Below are positions 18,018 to 26,561 of a stretch of DNA of 64,000 nucleotides, in pieces (position 1 is the first letter of the stretch; each line of letters opens with the position of its first letter). The notes beneath the pieces were generated by a model. It saw only the letters and a program-made list of their open reading frames with translations, was not told where the DNA came from and made no database searches. The translations under genes and the position numbers were made by a program. Source of the DNA: Microseira sp041929235 (lineage in GTDB: Bacteria > Cyanobacteriota > Cyanobacteriia > Cyanobacteriales > Aerosakkonemataceae); NCBI RefSeq assembly GCF_041929235.1, contig NZ_JBHFNP010000036.1, positions 1 through 64,000 on the forward strand, written 5' to 3'.

Positions 18018-20135
18018 TTAATTTTCCAACCTCTCCTCATCGCAGCGCTTGAGAACCACCAAGGTAATATCATCAAACACCTTTTGTTCTCCAATAAATT
18101 CCCGCAGGTGATCGATCGCTGCTTGCTTAATTTGTTCGGCACTTTTATGCCAATTAAGAGAAACAACTTCACAAAGTCTTTCCAGACCATAGAATTTTTT
18201 ATTAATATCTTTGGCTTCCGGGATACCATCGGTGTACAGCACCACCCCATCCCCCGGTTCTAATGCCACTGTTGTCTGGCTAATAAAATCAGCAATTTCT
18301 TCATCTAACCCAATGGGAAATCCCAAATCAGTCGTTTTAATGCGCTCGATTTTACCGCCTTTTCTCACAACAATTGCTTCCTCATGTTGACCGCTAATAC
18401 TAATATTACCAAACGCATAATTAACGATAGACAGCGTCAAGTTTTTGTCAGAGTTCATCCGCTGAACATTTTTATAAATCGTGCGATTGAGGGTATCTAA
18501 AAAGCGCACCGGGTCGGTTTCTTGTATTTCTTTGAGGGTGCGAACAACCGCTTGAGTCATCACCATCAAAATGCCGCTTTCGAGTCCATGTCCGGTGACA
18601 TCGCCAATGCCAATTGTGACCACGCCATCTGTGTGCAGGACATCATAATAATCGCCGCCGACTTCGTCAGCAGGTTCCATGAATCCGGCAATATCTAATC
18701 CTTCAATTGACTCCATTTCTTCGGGTTTAGGCAGAATCAACTGCTGCATTTCTCGCAAGATATCGAGTTCGGCACTCATGCGGATATTGTCCGCTTTCAA
18801 TTTTTCGTTAAGTTTAGTAATTTCCTGATTAGCATTAGCGAGTTGGTCGTTCGCCGTTGCTAGTTCAGCGGTGCGTTGTTGAACTTTGTCTTCCAGGGTG
18901 TGGGCGTAATCTTCTAATTGACGATAGGAAAGCATGAGGTTTTGCCACAGCACTTGCCCGACGCTGACTACAGCAGCGCCAGCTACCGCCAGTAAAGGCG
19001 TAAATACAGGCACTAACCAACCGGATAAAAAGGCAATATAGGAACTGTTTACGATAATTAATCCGGCGATTAATATCCCTATTACTGTTACCAAGCGTCT
19101 CTTAATGTAGAGCGTACCGAGACTTGCACTGTAACCAGACCAAAAGACAATTAATAGCCAATTGAACGGTTTAGCTGAAGCTCGCAGCATGGGACGACCT
19201 TCTAATGCTGCACTGAGAATTTGGCTGGTTAAATTGGCGTGAATAACTACTCCCGGCATTAACTCAGTTGGGGCAAACAAGTTGTTATTGTAAGGCGTGC
19301 GGTAATTATCATTAAGGCTGGGTGCTTTTGATCCGAAAAATACCAAGCGATCGCGCATTAAATCCCCAGGAATTCGATTCTCCAAAACATCGGTCATGGA
19401 GATATGCTTAAAACGGTCGAGTCCACCCCGATAATTCAACAGAATTTGATATCCTCCCATGTCTGCTTCGTTGTACTGTCCATCGTTACCAGACAGGGGA
19501 ACAAACTTAGCTTTACCTAAACCGTATATCTGTTTATCGGCATCGATCTCCTTTAGCTCGACTTTTTCTTTTTCTAGATACATCAATGCCATTCTCACGC
19601 CTAATCCTTGACTCAAACTGCCATCAGGTTTGCCTAATAAAACGAGGCCGCGTCGCATTTTACCATCGGTATCTGCGACTATATCGTTAGACCCGACTTG
19701 ACCCAGTTTAGCCAAGGTGGGGGGCGGCGCAATCGGATTGCCTGCAACTTTTTCAATCCCAATTAAATTAGGAGTATTTTTAAATATTTCTACCAGTTCT
19801 TGATGTCCGGGTTCGACGGGCAAATCTCGATAAACATCAATAATAATTCCTCTGGGTTGTTGAGCGTTAATATTGCGAATAACTCTTGCCATCACCCGAT
19901 CTGACATGGGCCATTGCTTGACGTATTTGATATCGGGTTCGTCAATCGTGACAACAACAATGCGTTTGTCAACGGGTTCTTGAGGACGGATGAGAAAGAA
20001 TTGATCTAAAGTCACCCATTCTAAAATGCGAAAAAGTCCGGCATTACTCCCTAGGATTGCTAATCCAGCTATACAGGCAGTAACTATCAGCGTTCCTTGG
20101 CATTCTTTCAGTTTTTGTTTGGTTTTATTCCACAT
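18018..20135 (-). CDS. CHASE2-domain membrane protein with PP2C (RsbU/SpoIIE-type) phosphatase output
   Basis: About 705 residues. One membrane helix near the N-terminus is followed by an extracytoplasmic CHASE2 sensor domain (about 45-310; RIVVVTIDEPDIKYVKQWP, DRLVFFGSKAPSLND), then three membrane helices (about 325-395), a coiled coil (about 405-470) and a PP2C-type serine phosphatase (about 480-700; DEVGGDYYDVL, GDVTGHGLESG, VVLYTDGIPEAK, FDDITLVVL). It should sense a periplasmic signal and dephosphorylate a cytoplasmic phospho-Ser protein, typically a STAS antagonist. The phosphatase is very similar to that of the giant kinase. ATG at 20135 was chosen; a GTG at 20153 is also possible. It is the last gene of the CHAT - DUF928 - CHASE2 run. 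Confidence 0.9.
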   Translation of the reverse strand: MWNKTKQKLKECQGTLIVTACIAGLAILGSNAGLFRILEWVTLDQFFLIRPQEPVDKRIVVVTIDEPDIKYVKQWPMSDRVMARVIRNINAQQPRGIIIDVYRDLPVEPGHQELVEIFKNTPNLIGIEKVAGNPIAPPPTLAKLGQVGSNDIVADTDGKMRRGLVLLGKPDGSLSQGLGVRMALMYLEKEKVELKEIDADKQIYGLGKAKFVPLSGNDGQYNEADMGGYQILLNYRGGLDRFKHISMTDVLENRIPGDLMRDRLVFFGSKAPSLNDNYRTPYNNNLFAPTELMPGVVIHANLTSQILSAALEGRPMLRASAKPFNWLLIVFWSGYSASLGTLYIKRRLVTVIGILIAGLIIVNSSYIAFLSGWLVPVFTPLLAVAGAAVVSVGQVLWQNLMLSYRQLEDYAHTLEDKVQQRTAELATANDQLANANQEITKLNEKLKADNIRMSAELDILREMQQLILPKPEEMESIEGLDIAGFMEPADEVGGDYYDVLHTDGVVTIGIGDVTGHGLESGILMVMTQAVVRTLKEIQETDPVRFLDTLNRTIYKNVQRMNSDKNLTLSIVNYAFGNISISGQHEEAIVVRKGGKIERIKTTDLGFPIGLDEEIADFISQTTVALEPGDGVVLYTDGIPEAKDINKKFYGLERLCEVVSLNWHKSAEQIKQAAIDHLREFIGEQKVFDDITLVVLKRCDEERLEN

Positions 20136-20257
20136 CTGATTTCTCGTTTCCACTCAAAGAGGACGCTCGCGATGCAGAGAGGATTGTTAAAAAACTCCCC
20201 GCGTCCCCGCAAAGCGAGCGTCAGAGCGTCATCTTGTTGGCAGGCTATCTATTATCT

Positions 20258-21097
20258 CTAATCTGCAAGGGGTTGGGAAGCAATCGCTTCTAATCCCACT
20301 TGCTTTAATAAATCTCCCCATTCCTTGACAAAGGTCTGATTATCAGGTTGGGAGCGTTGAGCATCTGCTAACACTTTTAAGGTGTCGTACCAAATACCAG
20401 CTTTGGCATAAGCAGTTGCCAATTCGACGGGAGATGAAGCTAATGCTTGCTCGTTCACCGTTGAGGCTACGAGTGCATAATTATCAGGTCGGAGCATTCC
20501 CCCCGGTTCAATCGGAGCAAAGTACCACAAATAGTTTTTACCTATTGGCAATTCTGGCGCTTCTGCGGGTAGTGTAATCGCGATTGTGCCTCCAGAAGCA
20601 GGAACCTTAACCGTTACTTTATAGAAGGGATTTCCCTCTTCGTCTTGTAAGCTCAAAAAGGCTTCTTCTGCGCCAATGGGAGGCAAATAAACAAAAATAG
20701 TTGGACGCGCTGATACGGTGTGTCCCTGTTTGGTAGGCGGAACCAAAGCCGTTAGTTCGGGGTGTTCTTCACCTCGGACACCTGCACCGACACTGGTTCT
20801 GGGAGTTGCGCCACTTGGGAGCGTGAATTGCACATTCCCGCGCACGCCCCCTCCGACGCTGGTTCTGGGAGTTGCACCACTTGGGAGCGTGAATTGCACA
20901 TTCCCGCGCACACCGCCTCCCACGCTAGTTTTGGGAACCGCATCCCCTGGAAGTGCAAACTGCATACTAATGAGAGAATTATTTGGTAAAATTTCTCCCG
21001 TTTGAGGGGATGAATTAGCGCCTGCGGCATTAGAGGTTATGACTAATGCTGCGGTAACGCTGGCAGAGAGGAAAGTTTGATAAACTAAGTTAGTCAT
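20258..21097 (-). CDS. DUF928 domain secreted protein with 22-residue internal repeats
   Basis: 279 residues with a signal peptide (ALVITSNAAGA, cleavage about 27). A Gly-rich stretch follows (about 50-115) in which RTSVGGGVRGNVQF...LPSGATP repeats every 22 residues. The DUF928 domain comes next (about 130-250; IFVYLPPIGAEEAFLSLQDE, LPIGKNYLWYFAPI). DUF928 proteins in cyanobacteria are usually encoded beside CHAT and CHASE2 genes, as here. Their biochemical role is not established. The ATG at 21097 has a strong GGAAGGGA. The gene is 20 bp downstream of the CHAT frame, so co-transcription is likely. Probably periplasmic or cell-surface. Confidence 0.88.
   Translation of the reverse strand: MTNLVYQTFLSASVTAALVITSNAAGANSSPQTGEILPNNSLISMQFALPGDAVPKTSVGGGVRGNVQFTLPSGATPRTSVGGGVRGNVQFTLPSGATPRTSVGAGVRGEEHPELTALVPPTKQGHTVSARPTIFVYLPPIGAEEAFLSLQDEEGNPFYKVTVKVPASGGTIAITLPAEAPELPIGKNYLWYFAPIEPGGMLRPDNYALVASTVNEQALASSPVELATAYAKAGIWYDTLKVLADAQRSQPDNQTFVKEWGDLLKQVGLEAIASQPLAD
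20790..20932 (-). repeat. 66-bp tandem repeat inside the DUF928 gene
   Basis: Two nearly identical 66-bp units plus partial flanking ones, each encoding 22 residues (TSVGGGVRGNVQF...). Unit length is a multiple of three, so copy-number change keeps the frame. Confidence 0.85.
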
Positions 21098-21117
21098 TGC
21101 AGTCCCTTCCTTTTAAT

Positions 21118-22281
21118 TTATAACCAATTTCCCACTAAAACAAAAGCAGCCCAAAAATAAGGATGTTTGAATTGGGGATTTTGCAACACATTCAGTTGTG
21201 CCTGTCGCAATGCTTCCGCTTTGCTAACCCCCTTATTAGCGATCAGCTGTTGATAAAATTCGCTCATCAAGTTAGCTGTTGATTCATCGCTCACCGACCA
21301 CAAACTTGCTACAGTACTTCTAGCACCATATCCCAGGGCAAATCCGGCTAATCCTAAAGTAGCACGGTTATCGCCTGTAGCTGTTTGACAAGCACTCATG
21401 ACTAATAATTCAATCGGTTCGCCGCCGACCAAATTTCTGTTTTGGAACAGCAGATCGAAGTCTTTAATCGAAATGCGAGCGCTCCAAGTCAGCAAAAATG
21501 TTTCATCTGGGTTAGAACTAAATTGACCGTGGGTTGCCAAGTGAACTACGGGGAAAGGTTGGCTCTCAATTGCCTTTTTAAAACTCTCGTTAGTAAATTC
21601 CCCATTCAGCAACACTTTCGAGGTAATTTCCTGCTTAATTTCTGCCACTGCTTCTGCTACTCCCGGCAGGGGTTTAAAACCTTGGCGTGCTTCCGTCAAT
21701 CCAGCGGCTAATCCGGAAAGTTTTTCTTGTTTCAATCCTTGAGCAAATAACTGCAATCCCGGACTGAGGGCAACGTTATATTTAGCAATTAAATACTGTT
21801 TTCCATCATAAAGAACAGCCATTGGCAAGTTGCGGAAGAACCCATCGGGGATAAACACCAAGGTTTTGATATCGCTGCCACTTAACACCGTTTCCGCCGG
21901 TTTAATCAACCAGTTATAAACTTGATCGGAGAAGCGCAAACGCTCGTCGTTGGGATAACCAGGAGAAAGAGAAGAGTAAAGTTGTTTGAGAGTAGCTTCT
22001 ACTTTTTCCCTAGATAGTTGGGTAGTGTAATGGCGCAGGGGTTGGTGCGGAATGGAGAGGATAACTTCTAACCGATCGCTTAAAATAATCGGATATATAA
22101 CCGCCGCTTTTGTATCGATATTATCGATTTGAACCGGCTGAGTTTTCAGGCAAGCATCGCCAAAAAAGTTATCTAATTCTGCCAGTTGCAAAGCTTCAAG
22201 AACTTCGCGAGCTTTTTTCAGGTTAGCTTGCGAGATCCCCCCCTGCCCCCCCTTGCCAAGGGGGGGATCTGCTGCCCCCAA
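21118..22281 (-). CDS. CHAT-domain protease-like C-terminal half (split gene)
   Basis: 387-residue frame. After a repeat-derived start (MGAADPPLGKGGQGG) it reads SQANLKKAREVLEALQLAEL and then a complete CHAT domain (about 120-385). The domain has the caspase-like catalytic pair: His in VVHLATHG (about 250) and Cys in LLVMSACQTATGD (about 298). CHAT proteins are TPR-CHAT fusions in cyanobacteria, and the missing TPR half is the frame upstream. The join is a frameshift in a G-rich repeat: the upstream frame ends GDLAS-stop where this frame reads GISQANLKK. Expression as one protein would need slippage or a one-base change. Otherwise this half needs reinitiation. Confidence 0.8.
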   Translation of the reverse strand: MGAADPPLGKGGQGGISQANLKKAREVLEALQLAELDNFFGDACLKTQPVQIDNIDTKAAVIYPIILSDRLEVILSIPHQPLRHYTTQLSREKVEATLKQLYSSLSPGYPNDERLRFSDQVYNWLIKPAETVLSGSDIKTLVFIPDGFFRNLPMAVLYDGKQYLIAKYNVALSPGLQLFAQGLKQEKLSGLAAGLTEARQGFKPLPGVAEAVAEIKQEITSKVLLNGEFTNESFKKAIESQPFPVVHLATHGQFSSNPDETFLLTWSARISIKDFDLLFQNRNLVGGEPIELLVMSACQTATGDNRATLGLAGFALGYGARSTVASLWSVSDESTANLMSEFYQQLIANKGVSKAEALRQAQLNVLQNPQFKHPYFWAAFVLVGNWL

Positions 22282-23875
22282 TGCCTTGGGGGGTTGGGGG
22301 GATCTGCTGCCCCCCTTGTGAAGGGGGGTTGGGGGGATCGAGAGGTGTTAATAGAACGCTGACGAATTCTCGATAAACGGGTTCGATTGTTTCTCTGAAC
22401 TCAAACTGAACCTCGCGATTAATTGCTACTAAATCGCTTCGCAAAGATTGCAGGCTATTAAAAGATCTTTCATAAGCTGCGATCGCTCGCGTTATATCCC
22501 CCTGTTGTCTCAAAATTCGACCCAGTTGCCAAGCCGCACGAGCTGTTATATCATCCGCTTCAATTCCCTGTACAATTTGCAGCGCTTGCTCGCTTACAGT
22601 TTGGGCATCTTGCCACTGCTGATTTTTTTCGTATAGCTTTCCAACTTGAGTTAAAGCATAGGCTTCCGCTCTGCGATCGCCTAATTCTTTCGCCTGCTTC
22701 ACCGCCGTTGCTAATATTTGACCAATCTCTCGTTTGGGAATTGGTAATTGGTCATTTTTTACTAATTCAACTGGCTGCATTTTCATCAAGTTTTCGGCGA
22801 AATTTACCCTGGCATAAACCGCATCTCTACTGGGTGATAAATTAGCTAACTTCGTCTGAATTTCGCCAGCAAGCACCCAAGTTTCCGACCACTGTTGAAC
22901 TGCAACAAAAAGACTTAATTGATTGAGTTGCGCCTGCACTTTTGTCAAGTCATCAGCTGCCAGATTCGCTGCTTCTTGATAGTAGATCAGTGCTGCCTCA
23001 TATTCTTGGAAGATTTTGGCAAGGTTCCCCAGGCTAAAAAGAGTAGCGCTAGTATCGACTGGGGAATTCAGTTTATCGCTAATCGCCCAACTTTGCTCTA
23101 AAATTTGCTTGGCTCTAACTAAATCGCCAATCCTTTGCAGGGTATTGCCCAAACTCCTCAAAATATCGGCTTTGAGCAGCGTATCCGGTTGATTTTGTAA
23201 CTGTGCGTTAATTTGTTCTAATAAATCGAGCGCGCGCCGATTCTGCCCCAATGCTTGCAAAGCCAACGCTTGGTTCATGCGGCTACCCAATTTTCCGCTT
23301 TCATTACCTGCACTGGCGTCAGCTGCTTCTGCTTGTTTCCCAGTTTCTAATGCCGCTTCGGTGTTGCCCACAGCCAGTTGCATTCTACCCCGCACGTTGA
23401 GCGCAAGCGCCAGAACCGCAGTACCTTTGGCATCGATTTCCTGAATACTTTGCCATAGATTGATGCTGCGTTCAATTGCCTGCTGCGCTTGCTGCCATTG
23501 TCCCAACTTCTGATAGGCTAACGAAAGGTGATTGAGGGTTTGCGCCAACTTTAGGTTGTCTTTGCCATCACTATAACCCTGCGCCGCTTGTTCAAAAAGG
23601 CTTGCAGCTTCCCGAAACTGTCCCGCCTGGTAGCGAGATCTTCCCCGTTGCCACAACTGCGATGCCGTTAACTGCTGGGCGATACCCGCGCCTTGTTGCA
23701 CCGCAGGTGGGGAAGTTGGGGAGGTGGCGATCGCAGGCACAACAGTTGTTACCACCAACACAGCCAGCAAAAAGTAAACCGGCAACGCCTTATATGCCGC
23801 CAAGACTTGCTTCCTGTTGCGCTTTCCTCCACCCCAGGGACGTTGTTTTTTGCCTGTTTGGTTAACCTTCGCCAT
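22223..23875 (-). CDS. TPR half of a split TPR-CHAT protein
   Basis: About 550 residues starting at ATG 23875 (a TTG at 23884 is possible). An N-terminal membrane anchor or signal (LPVYFLLAVLVVTTVVP, about 30-47) is followed by about nine TPR-like helical pairs (about 75-500; AASLFEQAAQGYSDGKDNL, AGQFREA). It ends in the repeat-derived tail LDPPNPPSQGG...PPWQGGAGG and stops by frameshift inside the repeat. In intact homologues this region continues directly into SQANLKKAREVLE and the CHAT domain. First gene of the operon with DUF928 and CHASE2-PP2C. Confidence 0.8.
   Translation of the reverse strand: MAKVNQTGKKQRPWGGGKRNRKQVLAAYKALPVYFLLAVLVVTTVVPAIATSPTSPPAVQQGAGIAQQLTASQLWQRGRSRYQAGQFREAASLFEQAAQGYSDGKDNLKLAQTLNHLSLAYQKLGQWQQAQQAIERSINLWQSIQEIDAKGTAVLALALNVRGRMQLAVGNTEAALETGKQAEAADASAGNESGKLGSRMNQALALQALGQNRRALDLLEQINAQLQNQPDTLLKADILRSLGNTLQRIGDLVRAKQILEQSWAISDKLNSPVDTSATLFSLGNLAKIFQEYEAALIYYQEAANLAADDLTKVQAQLNQLSLFVAVQQWSETWVLAGEIQTKLANLSPSRDAVYARVNFAENLMKMQPVELVKNDQLPIPKREIGQILATAVKQAKELGDRRAEAYALTQVGKLYEKNQQWQDAQTVSEQALQIVQGIEADDITARAAWQLGRILRQQGDITRAIAAYERSFNSLQSLRSDLVAINREVQFEFRETIEPVYREFVSVLLTPLDPPNPPSQGGQQIPPTPQGIGGSRSPPWQGGAGGDLAS
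22234..22339 (-). repeat. Three-unit G/C-rich repeat at the CHAT frameshift
   Basis: Three successive units of the CCCCCC-TGC-CCCCCC-TTGCCAAGGGGGG type, each ending in GGGGATC, with homopolymer runs of 6-7 bases. The upstream and downstream reading frames overlap across this block, so the frame switch must be inside it. Confidence 0.9.
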
Positions 23876-24232
23876 AGCCTTCAATATCCATCTTTGCGAT
23901 CGTTTTGAAGATCGCTCCTTTCGGTTTTATATGCCGGACGCCTCGCAGCTGCTTTTAGTTCTCTTTAAGATTGAGTAATGCAACAAACTCGATCTATATC
24001 ATAGAGCCTATTTTTTTTATACTTTCATATATAAATTTTTTTTCGATCTTTTTTCCCCATTTTTCTCAAACTCAAAAGTAGGAAAACTAGGAAAAGTAGG
24101 AAAACTTAGAGCTTGCACCTTGTGAGGAGGCAGAGCCTGCCCTCACTCGTTCCCAGGCTCTTGCCTGGGAACGAGAGGAAACTCTTGTGGGGTAGGCATC
24201 CTGCCTGCGAGCGACTTTCTTTTTTGGATAAT
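23876..24232. other. Promoter region of the CHAT operon plus palindromic repeats
   Basis: The part nearest the CHAT start is AT-rich (TATACTTTCATATATAAA near 24018) and probably contains the operon promoter on the minus strand. Farther on is a perfect 12-bp-stem hairpin, CTCGTTCCCAGG-CTCTTG-CCTGGGAACGAG (24146-24175), a repeat common in cyanobacterial gaps, followed by GTGGGGTAGGCATCCTGCC. No gene was seen. Confidence 0.5.
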
Positions 24233-25456
24233 TCAATTTTCCCAAAACTGATCGATATCGAGATTTCCCACTTCTGCTTGTAAGTCTTGAAAGTAATCGG
24301 CTTGGGTAATTTCTGCGACTTCGCGCGCGCGCTTTTGTTGGTCGATTTCGATGCGGAGTTCTTGCAATTGACGTTTAAGGGCTTCTTGTTCTTGCTTGCG
24401 CTGGGTGACATCTTCGACAATGCCTTCGTAGTAGAGTAACTTACCATAGCGATCGCGCACTGCTCTAGTATTCTCTTTAACCCATATTTTGCTGCCGTCT
24501 TTGCGATAAACTTGAGATACCCAATCCTTGACTTCGCCGTATTCTTCCATCAAGTTTTGGAACTCCTCTCTCCCATTAGGAACGACATAAATTTGAGTCG
24601 AAATATCCTTCACCTCTGCCATCATTTCTTCAGGAAATTCATAACCATAAATGCGAGCCATTGCTGGATTAACGCTAATATAATGCCCATCCGGACTAGA
24701 TTGAAAAATTCCTTCCAGCGCGTTTTCAAAGATACTGCGATATTTTTCTTCAGCAATGCGTAAAGCTTCTTCCGCTCGTTTGCGTTCCGTTACATCAATT
24801 CCCACAGATACAGTTGCGTTACCTTGCTGATATTTCTGCGCCGCCATTAAGTAATACTTCACAGTATCATTGACCGACGTTTCAACAATTTGAGAAGCAT
24901 ATTCTTGCGTACTTGCTAAAAACTGGCGCATAAAATTTGCGAAATCAGATCTTCCTTTGAGAAAGCCGACTTCTTTACCAATAAAAGCATCTTGGGAAAG
25001 ATTACAACTTTCCGCGAGATAGCTATTCACGCCAATGTATAACCCGTCCGAATCAATCCAAGAAATGGAACCAGGAACGGCATTTAAAACCGCTTCCAGT
25101 TGCTCTTTTGCCGTAGCTAGTTCTTGCTCGCGAGTTTTGATCGTTTGCACCATCTGAGTAAATACTCGTGCCAGATGACCGAGTTCATCATCCCGTGCAG
25201 CGACTTGTTTTAAATTTCCTGCCTCAAAGCTGTTGTTTTCCACCGCAGCAGCAGCATCTGTCAGCTTTTCCACCTGCTGGATGTAGCTTTGCATCTGTTT
25301 ATTCTTCTGATGGATTTGGTTTTCCAGGTAGGTAGCATGTTCGGTAACAGTTTCCATCATGATTTCTAAGTCGGCTTTTTCTTCAGTGACTTCGGTGATT
25401 TGCCGATTTAGATCTGCAATTTGCGCCAGTAATTCCTCTCTAGATAGTTCATTCAT
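24233..25456 (-). CDS. Coiled-coil, HAMP-like, double-PAS signalling protein
   Basis: 407 residues from the ATG at 25456, which overlaps the upstream stop as ATGA and so decides the start. An N-terminal coiled coil (MNELSREELLAQIADLNRQI, about 1-50) nearly repeats that of the upstream cyclase remnant. A HAMP-like helical segment follows (about 65-110; AARDDELGHLARVFTQM), then PAS-1 (about 120-235), PAS-2 with PAC (about 245-365; YRSIFENALEGIFQSSPDG, GIVEDVTQRKQEQ) and a C-terminal coiled coil. No kinase, cyclase or phosphatase output follows, so it probably acts by binding a partner. Last gene of the MinD-LCIB-STAS locus and translationally coupled to the cyclase remnant. Confidence 0.85.
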   Translation of the reverse strand: MNELSREELLAQIADLNRQITEVTEEKADLEIMMETVTEHATYLENQIHQKNKQMQSYIQQVEKLTDAAAAVENNSFEAGNLKQVAARDDELGHLARVFTQMVQTIKTREQELATAKEQLEAVLNAVPGSISWIDSDGLYIGVNSYLAESCNLSQDAFIGKEVGFLKGRSDFANFMRQFLASTQEYASQIVETSVNDTVKYYLMAAQKYQQGNATVSVGIDVTERKRAEEALRIAEEKYRSIFENALEGIFQSSPDGHYISVNPAMARIYGYEFPEEMMAEVKDISTQIYVVPNGREEFQNLMEEYGEVKDWVSQVYRKDGSKIWVKENTRAVRDRYGKLLYYEGIVEDVTQRKQEQEALKRQLQELRIEIDQQKRAREVAEITQADYFQDLQAEVGNLDIDQFWEN

Positions 25457-26142
25457 TTCTTTATACACCCTGATTTTTCTGTAAATACCCAGATACCGCG
25501 CCAATTTTTAGGGATGCCCTGGTTTGCTAGCTGTGCAATTCGCTTCAGATAGAGTTTTACAGTTTTATCCAGCGGATTGGCGCTCAACACTTGCTTAAAA
25601 CAGGTTTGATCTGCTTTGAGATCGCCATTGCGGTAATGGTCAAATCCTTGCTCAAAATCCGGTAATGTTTGCAGTTTTAAAGTTTGAATGAACTCGGTTT
25701 CTACATGCAAAACTTCGTAGGCGGTAATGGGTTGGCTTCTTCCTTTCACGATTGCGCGATCGATCGATCGGACTTTATATTGCTCCGGATGGCTCAATCT
25801 TTCTAGGACATCGCCAGAAATCACCATTGACACCCCGTAGTATTTGGTCAATTCCTCCCAGCGGCAGGTAAGGTTAACTGTATCTGATAGGGTATCCTCC
25901 TGAAGTCGATCCTGTTCTCCCACCACTCCCACCATCATATGACCAAGATGAATTCCCATACCCACCTGGATAGGTGAATACCCCTGAGATTCTCGTTCCT
26001 GATTGAATGCTTGCACCTTGGAATGTTCGGTAATCGTTTCCAGCAGAATTTCTAAGTCGGCTTTTTCTTGATTGACTTCTGTCAGTTGCCGACTCAGATC
26101 TTCAATTTGTGCCAGTAATTCCTCTTTGGATAGTTCAGTCAT
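25453..26142 (-). CDS. Truncated class III adenylate/guanylate cyclase with N-terminal coiled coil
   Basis: 229 residues. Residues 1-40 are a coiled coil (MTELSKEELLAQIEDLSRQL). The protein then jumps straight into the second half of a class III cyclase domain (about 41-150; QVGMGIHLGHMMVGVVGEQ, TLSDTVNLTCRWEELTKYYG), followed by a helical tail (FEQGFDHYRNGDL). The first half of the catalytic domain, with the two metal-binding Asp residues (FxDI... and the later D), is absent. It should not make cyclic nucleotide on its own. The frame is clean and overlaps the next gene by 4 bp, so it may be a functional adaptor or a recent internal deletion. Confidence 0.8.
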   Translation of the reverse strand: MTELSKEELLAQIEDLSRQLTEVNQEKADLEILLETITEHSKVQAFNQERESQGYSPIQVGMGIHLGHMMVGVVGEQDRLQEDTLSDTVNLTCRWEELTKYYGVSMVISGDVLERLSHPEQYKVRSIDRAIVKGRSQPITAYEVLHVETEFIQTLKLQTLPDFEQGFDHYRNGDLKADQTCFKQVLSANPLDKTVKLYLKRIAQLANQGIPKNWRGIWVFTEKSGCIKK

Positions 26143-26162
26143 GCTGGAAATTTAACCTGGCT

Positions 26163-26516
26163 TTACTCTAGTTGTAGTTGCAAGGTAGGCAGCAGTTTTT
26201 GCAAGTTTGCAAGGGATTTTTCTTGCCAAGGAATCTCTGTTGACCCCATTACTACAACTTCAGTCGTTTTCTTTTTACGAACGTTGATCGCAAACTTAGA
26301 TAGCATACTGATGCCGGAACTGTTGAGAAATTCCAATTGTTTTAAGTTGAGGTTGATCGTGGATGGTGCTTGATTGAGGACATCTTCTAACAACTGGGCA
26401 ATCGGTGCATACTCTGGGGGGCTACCCAAGCTGAGTTCGCCTTGGAAATAAAACGTCACCGAGTTTGGATCGTATTGCACGCTATAGTCTTCACCTTTAA
26501 TTTCTTGCATTGCCAT
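26163..26516 (-). CDS. STAS-domain regulator, Slr1659-like
   Basis: 117 residues, a single anti-sigma-factor-antagonist (STAS) domain. It has a strand-rich start (YSVQYDPNSVTFYFQGELSL), a central segment INLNLKQLEFLNSSGISMLS, where the SSG serine is the usual phosphorylation site position, and a C-terminal helix. It resembles the cyanobacterial Slr1659 group. In partner switches such proteins bind a GHKL-type regulator when dephosphorylated by a PP2C phosphatase; a GHKL-like gene lies directly upstream and two PP2C genes lie 6-14 kb away. No kinase site has been tested. Confidence 0.85.
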   Translation of the reverse strand: MAMQEIKGEDYSVQYDPNSVTFYFQGELSLGSPPEYAPIAQLLEDVLNQAPSTINLNLKQLEFLNSSGISMLSKFAINVRKKKTTEVVVMGSTEIPWQEKSLANLQKLLPTLQLQLE

Positions 26517-26561
26517 TGTTTTTTGCTCTCCTGGCTGAACTGGTTCTGAACATGGGCTTAA

